DNA of 64,000 nucleotides from Xiphophorus maculatus (Eukaryota; Chordata; Actinopteri; Cyprinodontiformes; Poeciliidae): the NCBI RefSeq assembly GCF_002775205.1, contig NC_036456.1:27857108-27921107 (forward strand), written 5' to 3'. The position numbers and the translations under genes are program-made. The stretch's first letter is position 1. Every line of letters begins with the position of its first letter. Of the stretch, positions 45,436-58,522 are shown piece by piece. The notes under the pieces are model-generated. The model was given only the letters and a program-made list of their open reading frames with translations, ran no database searches and was not told the origin of the DNA.

Positions 45436-48400
45436 TGATAGAATTAAAATAATAACCTATTTAAATACTAATCATTATATTTGAGGACTGTTAGAATCTA
45501 TGTCTGTTTTGTGAGAGATGTCTGCAAGAAACTGTGGGAAGCGGCCCGCTGAGGAGTGAAGAGGAGGGTACCATGAACGAGACGTTCCAGCAGTGATGGC
45601 CTAGAGAAACTGCAAATTGGCATTCTTGTCTTATGAAATATGCTTTAGAAGATTGTATGAATGAGTTGTGTTCATGTGAGTGAATTTAGATCTAACATAA
45701 ATTGGTCCTTCGAGAGCCGGAATCCAACAAGCCTGCGGTTTCCAACGGGAGGGACGGACATCAGAAGACTGTGGCCAGAATTACATTGCCAGTTTATCTG
45801 AAATACAAAGCTATGTGAGATTTTGATATTTTAAGTAACTAGTTACTCCAAATTGATAAAAGTAAATGAAAGTAATATTTCTAAACTAAAGTTTAGAACT
45901 TTTAATCTAGGATTAATTGATTGATGGTCATTAAAATTTATATTAAATTAGAGGATCTGAGGTTTTGGTTTAATTTCAGGATGGTCATTTTAAATAAGCA
46001 AGAAGAGATAACTGTGGCCATCTAATGGTGTTTTACCTTAATAAATTTGACAATATTCACAGGTAAATCTGTAACAAAATGCCCCTTTGCTAATAGATTT
46101 TCTATAAGCAAAACAACTGCAAGCTAACCTAGTAATTTGTAAGTGTGTAGCACACACAGCAGGTATCAATAAAGTCTTTAATGGAAATAGGTTAAGCTGA
46201 TTTGAATAAGCAGAAGTGGCAGCATCAGCAGAAATAAAAGTGTTAGATATAGAGAAACAAACTATTATGCACAAAAAGATATTTAGAGACATACAACAGC
46301 AAAGGCCTGAATTGGAAAAATGATTGTGGATAAATAAAAGGGCAGCATTGAAATATCTATTTAAAGTAGTAGAAATTGTGATACATTAGCATGTAATGCA
46401 TCATCAGGGTGTGTGTGTGGGGGTGGGGGGACGGATAATAAATTATGGATTTACCTTTTATATTACTTAATTAGACTACTGGAACTTATATGACATGTTC
46501 TGATCTGTGCTAAACATAACCCAGAGTGAAACAGGGAAACTTAAGACCAAGAAGAATAAAGTTTCCAGAACCTAAAAATCATTTTCAAGTGATTTATATG
46601 AATTTCATAGAACTAAATCAGAACGAAGGGAAAAATATTGTTTGGTTATAATAGATGGCTACTCTAAATGGATAGAGTTGTTCTCCACTAAAAGATGCTC
46701 TGACGGTGGCTAAAGCACTTTGCAAAGAGATAATTCCCAGATATGGTATACCTGAACCAATTTATAGTGATAATGGGGTACATGTGTTAACCAACTTGTA
46801 AAAAAAAAAAAAAAAAAAAGTTAATGAAGCAGTAAAATGACACCCAGGTGGGGTCCGAGATGAGGGATTATGATGATTTTTCTAATCTAGATTTTGTTTT
46901 GGTTTACATCCATTTAAAATGACTGTGAATAAAACTTACCAGTAAAAGGCCTAGAGAAGAAATGGGATATCTAGAAAATGTCTGGATTTGTTAAGTTATA
47001 CATTAACATTATAATTAACCCAGAGCTAGTTCTTTTTGAAGAAATTGTATAGAATATTTTAGTTAAACAACTAATAATATTCAGTTTGTTCTATAAAGGT
47101 AATTTAGAGTGGGCTGTTAATTCACACTGATATTCACTGTTTGATTGATGTCAAATGTGATTTATCCAACTACATTGATATTTTGAACCTTTTTTGTTTT
47201 GTTTTTGGTTTTCTACTACAAGATCTGCTTAAAATAAAGCTGAGATAAAAGCAGAAGTAAAAAAGCTGATTTTAAAAGAAAATATAAACTTTGAACCATG
47301 TCAATAAGTTTGTGAATCTACAGGGTTTCTAAGTCTTCCATTTGTTGGTGGTGTACTATACATAAAATGTAGACAGAATGAATTACATCCACTATGATGT
47401 GCAGAAATTAGGAAACTAGACAGGCAGGTTGTAAGGCTGTGTATGACAAGTGTTGCTGTTACCTCTCATGGCATTCTAGAGCAGAATTGCCCTTGATACA
47501 CTGCTGCCTAAGAAGAGGAAAAATAAATGTGTATACTGTTTGGTGAAACAGCTGCACATTTATCCCAACACAATAATACCCACAGTCAGTAGCCTAACGG
47601 AGGCAAGTGAGAGGCTTGTACCCTGGAATGGGAAAATGAAAATCCCATGTCCATGTGGGACTCGTGGATGGATGCCTTTGGAAATATCACACTCTAGTTT
47701 CCTCTGTTCCTGTTTTCCATTGCAGTATTTGCTGCTGTTCTTACTTTATGTGGATGTTGTTGTATTCCGTGTCTGCGTTGTTTGCTAAACAGATTGCAAT
47801 TTCCCGTGGAAGACCGCAGAGCCCAAATGTACTCCTGTTAGGCTAACAATTGTTTTGTGACGCTGACGCTAATGATGATGATAACTACACTGTGAAGAAT
47901 GTTTGCTTGTCTGAAATGTATCCTGAACAGTAAATGATTACATGTGTTTTACATAGCATTTTTTCTCTGAATGTACTAATGTTTGAGCTCTCAACTATGA
48001 TCTTTCAGTTGAAAATCTAAAGAGAAGTGGTACGAGAATTTGGGTATCTATATATGTTATTCAGGGGGGAAATGATAGAATTAAAATAATAACCTATATA
48101 AATACTTAGACTTAGACTGACTTTATTGTCATTTTGCATGCACAGGGTGTATGCAGAACGAAATTTTGTTGCATACGGCTCAGGACAATGTTTGGAGGTT
48201 CCAATGTTGTGAGGTTACTGCAGAATAAAATAAAATACAGAATAAAATATGAATATAAAATATAAAGTGCAGGACTGACAGTAAAATGGAAGTTATTTAG
48301 CTATGTATATGTGCAAGGTATGAAGTAGAGACCAGATTTTGAGTGCAGTCCAGTTATGAGTTCAGCAGTCTGATGGCAAGTCGGAAAAAGCTGTTTCGGA

Positions 48401-48809
48401 AGCTGTTACTAATCATTATGTTTGAGGACTGTTAGAATCTACGGTATGTCTGTTTTGTGAGAGATGTCTGCAGGAAACTGTGGGAAGCGGCCTGCTGAGG
48501 CGTGAAGAGGAGGGTACCATGAACGAGACGTTCCAGCATTGATGGCCTAGAGAAACTGCAAACTGGCATTTTTATCTTATGAAATATGATTTTGAAGATT
48601 GTATGAATGAGTTGTGTTCATGTGAGTGTGCAGCTGTTTTTTGCTCCCCCTCCCTTCAGGGCTGCACATTGTCATGTAACTAGGGTGTTCCTAATTCTAA
48701 TAAAAGCAGGGTAAGACTCAGTTGAAGCTTCAGAGCATAGGCAGAAATCTGTAACTGGGTTTCAGCTGTGTTCTCCCTGCAGGTAAAACTTAAGTTCTGA
48801 CTCCAAACA
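45436..48809 (+). mobile_element. Degraded retrovirus-like LTR element
   Basis: The left LTR begins TGATAGAATT at 45436 and the right LTR begins identically at 48073. The left LTR lacks about 185 bp of its 3' part. A tRNA-primer-type site begins TGGTCCTTCGAGAG at 45703. A polypurine tract, AGGGGGGAAA at 48063-48072, directly precedes the right LTR. Near 46640-46800 is an integrase core fragment with one catalytic Asp in an IIDGYSKWIE context and another in IYSDNG. No open gag, pol or env remains, so it is inactive. The right LTR ends near CAAACA at 48809. Class is uncertain. Confidence 0.75.
48107..48406 (-). mobile_element. LINE 3'-tail insertion in the right LTR
   Basis: Flanked by TACT at 48103-48106 and 48407-48410. 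The left LTR has the empty site. The minus strand ends ACAATAAAGTCAGTCTAAG, a Rex/L2-type LINE tail, so this is a 5'-truncated copy. Confidence 0.75.
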
Positions 48810-49185
48810 CTCCTGTCAAACAAATGTTAATAAATGCCCTGCCTTGTGACCAACTGATACAAACAAAGTGGTAATTCATGCTTTTACGTGAGACACACTA
48901 CCCTCTATTAAAACGTCAAGTCATATTCAATATCTTAAATAATTTTAATATTAAATAATATAATGTTTTCTTCTATAGCTTCCATATTGTGTGCCACATT
49001 GACTAGAAATCAGTGTGCAATTCTTCTACTAAGCTGTATATATGAGGGACACACATTTTCATTCCATTTTAACTCATTTTTTATTTTTGTAACCTATTGT
49101 TTTAGTTTAAATTTAGTTTTTTTCTTCAGTAGCTTCTAGGTCATGTGACCTATTGAGTCAAAATCAGTGTGAAATTGTTCTACTA
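48803..49185 (+). repeat. Partial copy of the 12-kb palindromic element
   Basis: Matches about 12079-12450 (inner left arm and loop), including CTCCTGTCAAACAAATG and the CATATTGTGTGCCACATTG segment. The second arm is missing. Confidence 0.75.
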
Positions 49186-49274
49186 GACTTTAAAGTTTAA
49201 AAAAAAATGTAAACTTTAAAACGGGTCAATTTGACCCAGAACATAACAGGAGGGTAAATATGTGCAGACTATAA

Positions 49275-49530
49275 TGAAATCTCAATACTATCAATGGATT
49301 CTAGAGAGAAATGTGCTGCTCAGTGTCAGACAGCTTGGTTCTCAGTTGCAGGTCTTGCAACAGGATAATGACCCAAAACACCAAAGAATGGCTAAGAGGA
49401 AAACATTGGACTATATTGAAGTGGCCTTCTGACCTAAATCTTATTGAGCATCTTTGTAAGGAGCTGAAACCTGCAGTCTGGAAAAGGCGCCTTCAAACCT
49501 GAGAGATCTGAACTCATGATCAGTGGACAA
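49275..49530 (+). pseudogene. Tc1-type transposase C-terminal relic
   Basis: Translation includes LQQDNDPKH, carrying the second catalytic Asp of the DDE domain, and a degraded DLNLIEHL segment with the third position. Frame broken; inverted repeats absent. Distinct from the larger Tc1 just downstream. Confidence 0.8.
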
Positions 49531-50385
49531 AAATACAGAGCTTTACGAAAGTATTCAGCTTCCTTGAACTTTTCAACCTTTTGTCACTTTTCAGGCTTCA
49601 AATATAAAGATCACATTTTTTTATTATTTTGTGAAGAATCAACAATGAGTGGGACACAATTGTGATGTGGAACGAAATTTATTGGATATTTTAAGCTTTT
49701 TTTAATAAATAAAAAACTGCAATGTGGGGAGTGCAATATTATTCAAACCCTTTACTTTCAGTGCAGGAAATTCACTCAAACGTTCAGTGAGGATCTCTGA
49801 ATGATCCAATGTTGTCCTAAATGACTGATGATGATAAATAGAATCCACCTGTGTGTAATTAAGTCCCTGTATAAAAGCAACTGTTCTGTGATAGTCTCAG
49901 GGTTGTATTTAAAGCTCATCATTCAGCTTTTTGGACCTACCAAACCAGGTAGGTCCAAGATACTGTTGTGGAGAAGTTTAAAGTTGGATATTAATACAAA
50001 AAGATTTCCCAAGCTTTAAACATCTCAAGGAGCCCTGTGCAAGTGATCACGTTGAAATGGAAGGAGTATCAGACCACTGCAAATCCTCCAAGACCCGGCC
50101 GTCCCTCTAAACTTTCATCTCGAACAAGGAGAAAACTGATCAGAGATGCAGCCAAGAGGCCCATGATCACTCTGGATGAACTGCAGAGATCTGTAGCTGA
50201 GGTGGGAGTCTGTCCATAGGACAACAGTCAGAGGGTACACTGCACAAATCTGGCCTTTATTGGAAGAGTGGCAAGAAGAACACCATTTCTCAAATATAGC
50301 CATAAAAAGTCTTGTTTAGTTTGCAACAAGCTACCTGAGAGACGCACCAAACATGTGGAAGAAGATGTTCTGGTCAGATGAAACC

Positions 50386-50902
50386 TGTTGGATAAATTGT
50401 ATTATTAGTAATTATCAAATATTTGTTGTATCATGTAGCCTTGTAGTTACAGCTACTCTCGGCAGCTGTTGCCCTGCAGGACTTCCTACAAGACAGAGGT
50501 GTTAATTGCTCCCAGCAGAGTTTAACAAGCCTGACAATAAACTCTGCTCTGTGCTGCTTTGTGATACAAAGCCGTTGCTTTGAAGCTATGCAACGTGTCT
50601 TTTTCCACACCATGCCTGGAGCAAGAAAGATTTAGAGTATAGATAACATGTGTCTAGAATAGTGAATGTTATTTAGCGCTGCAACCATATGATGAATGCT
50701 TTGACCCCACCCCATAGAGTTGCAGCGCCCCGTGTGGCAGGGATCCTAAAATCAATAAAATAGAGGAGCGGGAGATGTGTTTTTCAGAGCGGTTGGAGAT
50801 TTGTAACTGAAAGCACATCTCTGTCTGCTCTCCTCGCGAGAAACAAAGAATCTAACTCTCTTGTCTTTCCTAAGTTTGTTTAATAGGTATTTAGACCTGA
50901 CA
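50386..50902 (+). mobile_element. Solo LTR, 517 bp, inside the Tc1 element
   Basis: Starts TGTTGGATAA and ends ACCTGACA, flanked by AAACC at 50381-50385 and 50903-50907. It splits the transposase at a conserved SDET-like position. It has an AATAAA near 50755 and a CTGCTCTCCTCGC stretch like the U5 of the LTR at 10332. Confidence 0.88.
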
Positions 50903-51345
50903 AAACCAAAATCAAACCTTTTGGCCACAATGCAAAACAATATGTTTGGCGTAAAAGCAACACAGCTCATCACCCTGAACACATCATTCCCACTGTCAAA
51001 CATGGTGGTGACAGCATCATGGTTTCACAAATTAACATATCCAGGTGTTAGAATGGCCAAGTCAAAGTCCAGACCTGAATCCAATTGAGAATCTGTGGAA
51101 AGAGTTAAAACCTGTTCTTCACAAGCTCTCTCCATCCAACCTCACTGAGCTCGAGCTGTTTTGCAATGAAGAATGGACAAGAATTTCAGTTTCTCGATGT
51201 GCAAAACTGATAGAGATCCCAAGCAACTTGTAGCTGTAATCACAGCAAAAGGTGGCGCTACAAAGTATTAATGCAAGGGGGCCGAATAATATTGCATTCC
51301 CCACTTTGCGGTTTTTTTATTTGTTAAAGTTTAAAAAGTTTAAAA

Positions 51346-51709
51346 TCCATCCATCCGTTTTCTAACACCTTTGTACCTAGTGGGGTCAGAAGGAGTGCTG
51401 GTGCCTATCTCCATCAAATGTTTCAGGTGAGAGGCGGGGTCACCCTGGACAGGTCGCCAGTCTGTCGCAGGGCAACACAGAGACAGACAGGACAAGCAAC
51501 CAAGCACACACACACTCACACCTAGGGAGAATTTAGAGAGACCAATTGACCTAACATTCATGTTTTTGGACTGTGGAAGGAAGCCAGAGTACATGGAGAG
51601 AACCCACCATGCACATGGAGAACATGCAAACTCCGTGCAGAAACAATCGAACCCAGGACCTTCTTGCTGTAAGGCAACAGTGCTACCAACTGCATCACTG
51701 TGAAGCCCT
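51346..51709 (+). mobile_element. Abundant fish-type retroposon, 11-bp target duplication
   Basis: Begins with TCCATCC repeats. It contains CAGGTCGCCAGTCTGTCGCA and GGACTGTGGAAGGAAGCC and ends near TGAAGCCC. Flanked by AAAGTTTAAAA at 51335-51345 and 51710-51720. This is the widespread teleost repeat with an ATCC-rich end; whether it is a SINE or a LINE 3' end I cannot decide. It is nested in the Tc1. Confidence 0.8.
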
Positions 51710-52139
51710 AAAGTTTAAAATATCTAATAAGTTTCATTCCACCTCACGACTGTGTCCAACTTGTTGATTCTTCACAAAATAATAAAAAATTTAGATCTTT
51801 ATGTTTGAAGCCTGAAAAGCGGCAAAAGGTTGAAAAGTTCAAGGAGGTCGAATACTTTCACAAGGCTCTGTACCTGCTGAGAGGTGCAGAAATATAAATG
51901 ATTTTTTATAGGAATCGTTTGATTGCAGTTATTGCCTCAAAACGTTGAGCAACATAAGCTAAAAGAACCATCATTATGTCCAGGCCTGTTTCATGAGTTT
52001 ATCTTCTAAATTAAATAATTCTGTTGAGCACTCTGAGTTTATTCAGGCTTTCTTCATTTCAAAAAACTATAAACCTTGATTTCAAATTTTTCTAATGTGG
52101 ACTCAAATTCAAAAATTTAAATGAAATCCATAGTTGATC

Positions 52140-52264
52140 CTAAAAATCCCCAAATTTTCCCTGATCACTGTATTTACATCTGAAATAACATAAACATACA
52201 CACAGACAACATTGTTGGTATTCCTTTGTTAATATAATAAAAACCACAATGGTGACAGAAATAA
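52140..52264 (-). CDS. Candidate alternative terminal exon with hydrophobic segment (gene 3 module)
   Basis: Acceptor GATTCCAG precedes 52264. The phase-1 exon reads ISVTIVVFIILTK, then EYQQCCLCVCLCYF and a basic tail to a stop at 52140, 40 residues in all. The cysteine cluster next to the hydrophobic segment resembles palmitoylation sites. It lies 112 bp after the acidic exon at 52377. Fourth instance of the pattern. Confidence 0.4.
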
Positions 52265-52376
52265 CTGGAATCTGACAAAGGAAATGATGAATAAAAATTG
52301 TATGAAATGAAGAAATGAATGTCAGACATTGTTTTTCAAACAATGTCTGATTTCATTTTCATTTTATTTTACTGAC

Positions 52377-52499
52377 CTTCACCATCTGTACCATCCTTTG
52401 GCTTGTCATCAGACTCAGCAGATGTTGATGAAGGTTCCTCTCTTGTCTCTCCATTAAGAGTCTCAGATTCAGGAGGATTTAAGAGAGGATGGCTGATTA
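52377..52499 (-). CDS. gvin1-like: Gene 3 putative acidic exon (symmetric phase 1-1)
   Basis: A 123-bp exon with a strong acceptor CTCTCCCTCTGCAG and donor GAAG/GTCAGT. It encodes ISHPLLNPPESETLNGETRE and onward, ending KDGTDGE. The end matches the exons at 14013 and 30276 (TDxxG with GTCAGT donor). In frame it can join the giant exon at 42825 (G plus GG = Gly) or the membrane tail at 52264. The distance to the giant exon is about 9.6 kb, so the assignment to gene 3 is positional inference. Confidence 0.55.
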
Positions 52500-52960
52500 C
52501 TGCAGAGGGAGAGTGTGTTAGCCTCTCAGAAGTGGAGGGGAGAGCACCTCGTACAATAACAATGTTTAATTCATAAATATAAATCTGAAAAATTCTAATT
52601 TTTACTGACATTAAGCCTCCCAAGTCAGTACTTTCATCAGGCATATTTTGCTGCATTTACAGCACAAAATATTTTAGGGTAAGCCTCCACCAGTTTTGTA
52701 CATCCAGACTGTAATTTTTGCCAAAAATACAGAAATTAATTCACACTAAGAGATGACTAATTTATTACTTCCAGTTTCCTCAGCATTTATAATTCAACTC
52801 TTTCAGCTAATCTTAATTTTAAAAAGCCTTTATAAATCAAAGTTCATTTGCTTCCATTTTAATGTATGTTTGTTTACAGTTGGTTTTAAATATGTTGTAC
52901 TCTTCTTTGACTTTTGTTTACTGTATTCACAAATGTGTGCAGGTTTTGCAGCAGACATAC

Positions 52961-53090
52961 CTGATATTTCTGGTGGGCTTTCTTCTGGATTCTGACAGGT
53001 TCGATGCAGGGGTTTACATAATTTGAATAGGCTTATCAGTAGTAATGCGATGCAGACCATACAGATAGAGATGAGAGTCAAGTCGTCCAT
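52961..53090 (-). CDS. gvin1-like: Gene 3 putative start exon encoding an N-terminal membrane anchor
   Basis: ATG at 53090 in a good context (AAAATGG). It encodes MDDLTLISICMVCIALLLIS and then LFKLCKPLHRTC, ending PPEIS plus one base at a donor GTATGT. Acidic start, about 19 hydrophobic residues, then basic residues: a signal-anchor layout with cytosolic C-terminus. Phase 1 fits 52499 (G plus TA = Val). No comparable hydrophobic start is seen for genes 1 and 2. No ISRE was found just upstream. Confidence 0.55.
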
Positions 53091-54979
53091 TTTACCATCA
53101 GGTGTTGGGAAGATACGCAGGTTAACTGCAGATTTTGTGCTCTACTGTCTCCACATGAATGGATCAGGCTGTGCGGGAAAAAAACAACAAATAAAAACTC
53201 AGCATTAATAACTTCCCTAATATTTATGTAATATTTATTGATGACCATTTGAATGTTGTGGTTTTTTTAGGTACTAACTGCCTGTAGAAAACCCATTAAT
53301 CTTTATTAAAACGCTTAACGCCTAAATGACTTTCTAGACCCAACAAACCTCCCATTTAAGGTGTGTCGTCACCACCTTTCTTTAAAAGCTGATCATCTTC
53401 AATGCTAAGACGTCATAGAGGTCACTGCAAGGTTTAAAACATGTTAATGTCTTTCTGGCTTCTGACGTCTCTAAAATATTCTGACACCCTTTAAGACATT
53501 TTGGTGTATTATCGCTGCAGGGACATTCAAAGCTGCAGTAACCTTGATAAAAATGTATTTATTGCATATTTGTTAAAACTGTCAAACAAGCGACAGAAAA
53601 TCTCTGGAAACATCAAAGTCCTCTGGCTCCCTCCAGTGGTCCTACTGCAGAAATGCACAGTCAGAAACCACCAATCAAATCCAGGAGGAAGATTTTAGCA
53701 CTGTCAAGCTAGATGTCCGTGCGTTGCTCACACCCTTACCTTGCACAGTTTGTACTAAAGCTCAAGATTATTGTGTGATGCAGTCGTGCTAAAGGTGGAG
53801 AAACAATGTAACATTGCAGAAAAAATTCCAACTTCAAAGGTAGTCTCTCGGCCAAAATGGGAGACTTGACAGGTATGCTGATCACTAAAACTGATCACTT
53901 ATATGTCACTTCGCAACCTGCCAGTGCAGCTTATCTCCTTTCCTTCACACTGCGCAAGCGCATGGCAACCAAATCCTAAGCAATGTGATGAGGAACTTCA
54001 ACACTCAGAGTGAATGGGGAAGCGTGCTTGTTGTGACAAGAGAATACCTCAGGGGTGAAGTAGGTCAAAATGCATTAACACAACAAATCTAATATGACAT
54101 TAAAAAACAAACATTTGATAAAGTGTATGGCTACATTGAGGCTCGATGCAGGAAAAAAAAGACAACCGGAGCGGCCAGACAAAAGGTAAAACAGCACACA
54201 ACTACAAATATTCACCTGGAAGAGCATGATGGTCAGAAAGCTAAGCAAGTAACCCGAAAAATAATTTAAGTCAACGAGTTAGGATTGGTAGTAATATTTC
54301 ACAGATGTAGCACCGTTTAAACTCCACCCAGCAGTGAACTCTCACACCGAACATCTGCTTCAAGCTGCAGAATGTAACTTAAGCAAAAAAGATTTTACAT
54401 AAACTTTTGTTATGTCCTAACATTAAACAGATAATCTCTGAAATGAAAAATAAAAAAAATATTTCCTCTGCTCTTACTCAGCTAGGTCAGAAATAACCAA
54501 TCAGAACCAGCATTAATCAGCTAGCCATGCTCTCAGGAAGTTTTGATTTAGTAATTTTGGATTGTTTATTTAGATGCAACCTGCATTTTACTTTGACAGA
54601 ATTTAATATAGGCAGTGTTTTGAGATTGATTTGACTCATGCATAACTTGGGGCACTGTGAACATTACTGTCAAATATTATTTAACTGATTGCAGGTTTTT
54701 CAGTTGTCATTTTGACTGAGTGTCTGCTGTATTGTGCCTGCAAGTATTTTGCTTGTTTTGTTTAAATTAGGTAAATCAATCATTTTCTAAATGATTGATG
54801 AGGATGAATAGAATCCACCTGTCAAACCACTGTAGTAGCATTTAGACCTAAAGCGAAAAATTAACATCCAATCCAGGTGATCAGCATTGATCGGTGATCG
54901 TCCCTCATGGGTGATTATAATCGGCAGCAAAAACCTGATCGTAGCATCTCTAACATACATATAGATATATTTAAATAAA
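53091..54979. other. No recognised gene upstream of the gene 3 module
   Basis: A possible 5' untranslated exon ends near 53125 with a CTGCAG acceptor-like site. Otherwise nothing recognised. I looked for the GAAAGTGAAA motif on either strand and did not find it. Confidence 0.4.
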
Positions 54980-54994
54980 AAAAATGATATTCAG

Positions 54995-56905
<1,911 letters not shown>

Positions 56906-56909
56906 GTAT

Positions 56910-57492
56910 CATTTCAATCTGGAGAGACGGAGAAAGAGAAGCGATTAAGAGAGTTTATTGACATGCATGAATTAAAGCCCCGGCAGAGGACATCGAGCTG
57001 TGATTGCGATAAGCTCGGACGAGCGTTCCCGACGCTGATAGGAACGTCATCCCCGGGACCCGACACTGGTGGTGGAGGTCGATGAAGGATGCATCCTAGA
57101 AGAGCTAGGAGAGTGGAGGTGGAGATGGGGTGGAGGTGGGATGAGCTCGGCTGGAAAGCGGAGGGGTCCTTGGATGAAGGTCCTTTTCAGCTGGGGCTTG
57201 AATGATGATAGGGCGTGACATGGCTTGGTCCGGCGTTGATTGGTCGAGGGTGATGCATGACGTGCGCTGATCGGTTGCTGAAGGTGTGGCTAGAGAGTCT
57301 TCCAGTTTGAATTTGCGCCTAGGCTTCATTTCAATCTGGAGAGACTCAGACAGAGAAAGAGAAGCGATTAAGAGAGTTTATTGACATGCATGAATTAAAG
57401 TCTATGGCGCTCGGGCCCCGGCAGAGGACATCGAGCTGTGATTGCGATAAGCTCGGACGAGCGTTCCCGACGCTGATAGGAACGTCATCCCC
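56910..57492. repeat. Pair of long direct repeats
   Basis: 56910-57054 and 57327-57492 share CATTTCAATCTGGAGAGAC through GGAACGTCATCCCC with high identity. The second copy has two short extra segments (TCAGACAGA-like and about 19 bp around CTATGGCGCTCGGG). Spacing is about 417 bp. Confidence 0.85.
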
Positions 57493-57628
57493 CAAAAGGA
57501 GGGCTGAAGCCGGGGCCGAGGCTAGGGATTAGCAAATGGCGATACAGAAAATGACGGGTTAGCGGACTCGGGTTTTGAAGTCCAAGGTTTGGAATCAAAA
57601 TGGCACATGCGATTAAAGGTGAAGTGAG

Positions 57629-57910
57629 GCTGGTAGATGAAGGCCAGTCGGGGATGTTACGGGGCGAGGGATGATAAAATGCTGATGGATGAAGGCCAGC
57701 TGGGGATGTTACAGGGCGAGGGACGACAAAATGCTGGTGGATGAAGGCCAGCTTGGGATGTTACGGGGCTAGGGATGACAAAATACTGGTAGAAGGAGGC
57801 CAGCTTAGAATATTATGAGCGAAGGGTGATAATATGCTGGTAGATGATAGCCAGCCGGAGATGTATGGGGTGAGGGACTACGATTTCGGTAGATGAAAGC
57901 CAGCTGTGGC
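57629..57910. repeat. 52-bp minisatellite, about 5.4 copies
   Basis: Units begin GCTGGTAGATGAAGGCCAG. The first three units are each 52 bp and closely similar. The fourth is 51 bp, and the fourth to sixth are more diverged. Lies in the non-coding part of the Ngaro-like element. Confidence 0.85.
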
Positions 57911-58234
57911 TGAGCGATGAAACTCTAGGTTAGAGACTGAAAGGTGAAGGGAAAAGATGAGGTAGTTAAAGGGGAGAAATGGGATAGGAAAAGGGGGAAA
58001 ATAAATTAAATATAAGTTGGCAGTAAGAAGGAGACTGCCTGCAACTAAAATGGGGTGCTAGAACAGAAAGAACTCACAACTTTGGTGGTAAAAATACACG
58101 GGCGTCCGCTGAGATCACGCCGGGAAGAAACCTGGAAATAAGTATAAGCAGGACAAAAGGGGAAAATAGCATGACATTTGCTGGAGAGGGGCGTGCTGAA
58201 GACAACCACCACCAGTGAATTGCGCAGTGCTTAC

Positions 58235-58520
58235 CTAGGCACTGAGAGAACGTTGGGCTGCGAGTACGGAATGGAGGTCCGGGCGTATATAGGAGGCGTA
58301 GGCTGAGGATGACCATCGACAGAGCTGCTGAAGAGACGTTGAGGGAATTCCCTGTGCAGCTGCGGATGTGGCTGCCCCTATTCTAAAGGAGTGCCCTGAG
58401 AAATGACTGGGAGGGAGGTGGATGGCGGCTAAGAGAAGTCGAAGATGCTTGAGAAACCAGGTGGAGGTCATGGGAGAGCCTTCAGGGGTAAGGAATAATG
58501 GTTCGGAAGGAAAACTTATC
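58235..58520 (-). pseudogene. Tyrosine recombinase C-terminus (Ngaro/DIRS type)
   Basis: The frame reads GHSFRIGAATSAAAQGIP, then LCRWSSSAYASYIRP, ending LSA. His-x-x-Arg, then Arg-Trp, then the nucleophile Tyr at the proper spacing are the C-terminal catalytic signature of tyrosine recombinases in Ngaro/DIRS elements. The N-terminal arginine region is lost at about 58520. Confidence 0.75.
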
Positions 58521-58522
58521 TT

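Larger units (their letters stand above)
49536..51870 (+). mobile_element. Tc1-like transposon with nested insertions
   Basis: Terminal inverted repeats of about 200 bp: CAGAGCTTTACGAAAGTATT at the left and its complement ending at 51870, with TA at 49534-49535 and 51871-51872. Inside, on the plus strand, are an HTH region (GRPSKLSSRTRRKLIRDA near 50100) and pieces of the DDE domain near 50900-51120 (NPIENLW). Without the solo LTR and the retroposon it is about 1.45 kb, normal for Tc1. The transposase has stops and an internal deletion near 51020. Confidence 0.9.
56910..58520 (-). mobile_element. Ngaro/DIRS-like tyrosine-recombinase retrotransposon, 3' part
   Basis: The minus strand carries the end of a tyrosine recombinase (58235-58520), then a minisatellite (57629-57910), then two long direct repeats (57327-57492 and 56910-57054). 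A recombinase as last ORF followed by direct repeats fits Ngaro-type elements, whose ends are split direct repeats and not LTRs or inverted repeats. Reverse transcriptase and RNase H are missing; the element is cut at about 58520 by the inverted-arm repeat. Confidence 0.65.

Noticed and set aside
51340..51720. CRISPR-like or satellite repeat suggested by ATCC repeats
   Set aside because: It is a single retroposon with an 11-bp target duplication; there are no regularly spaced repeats.
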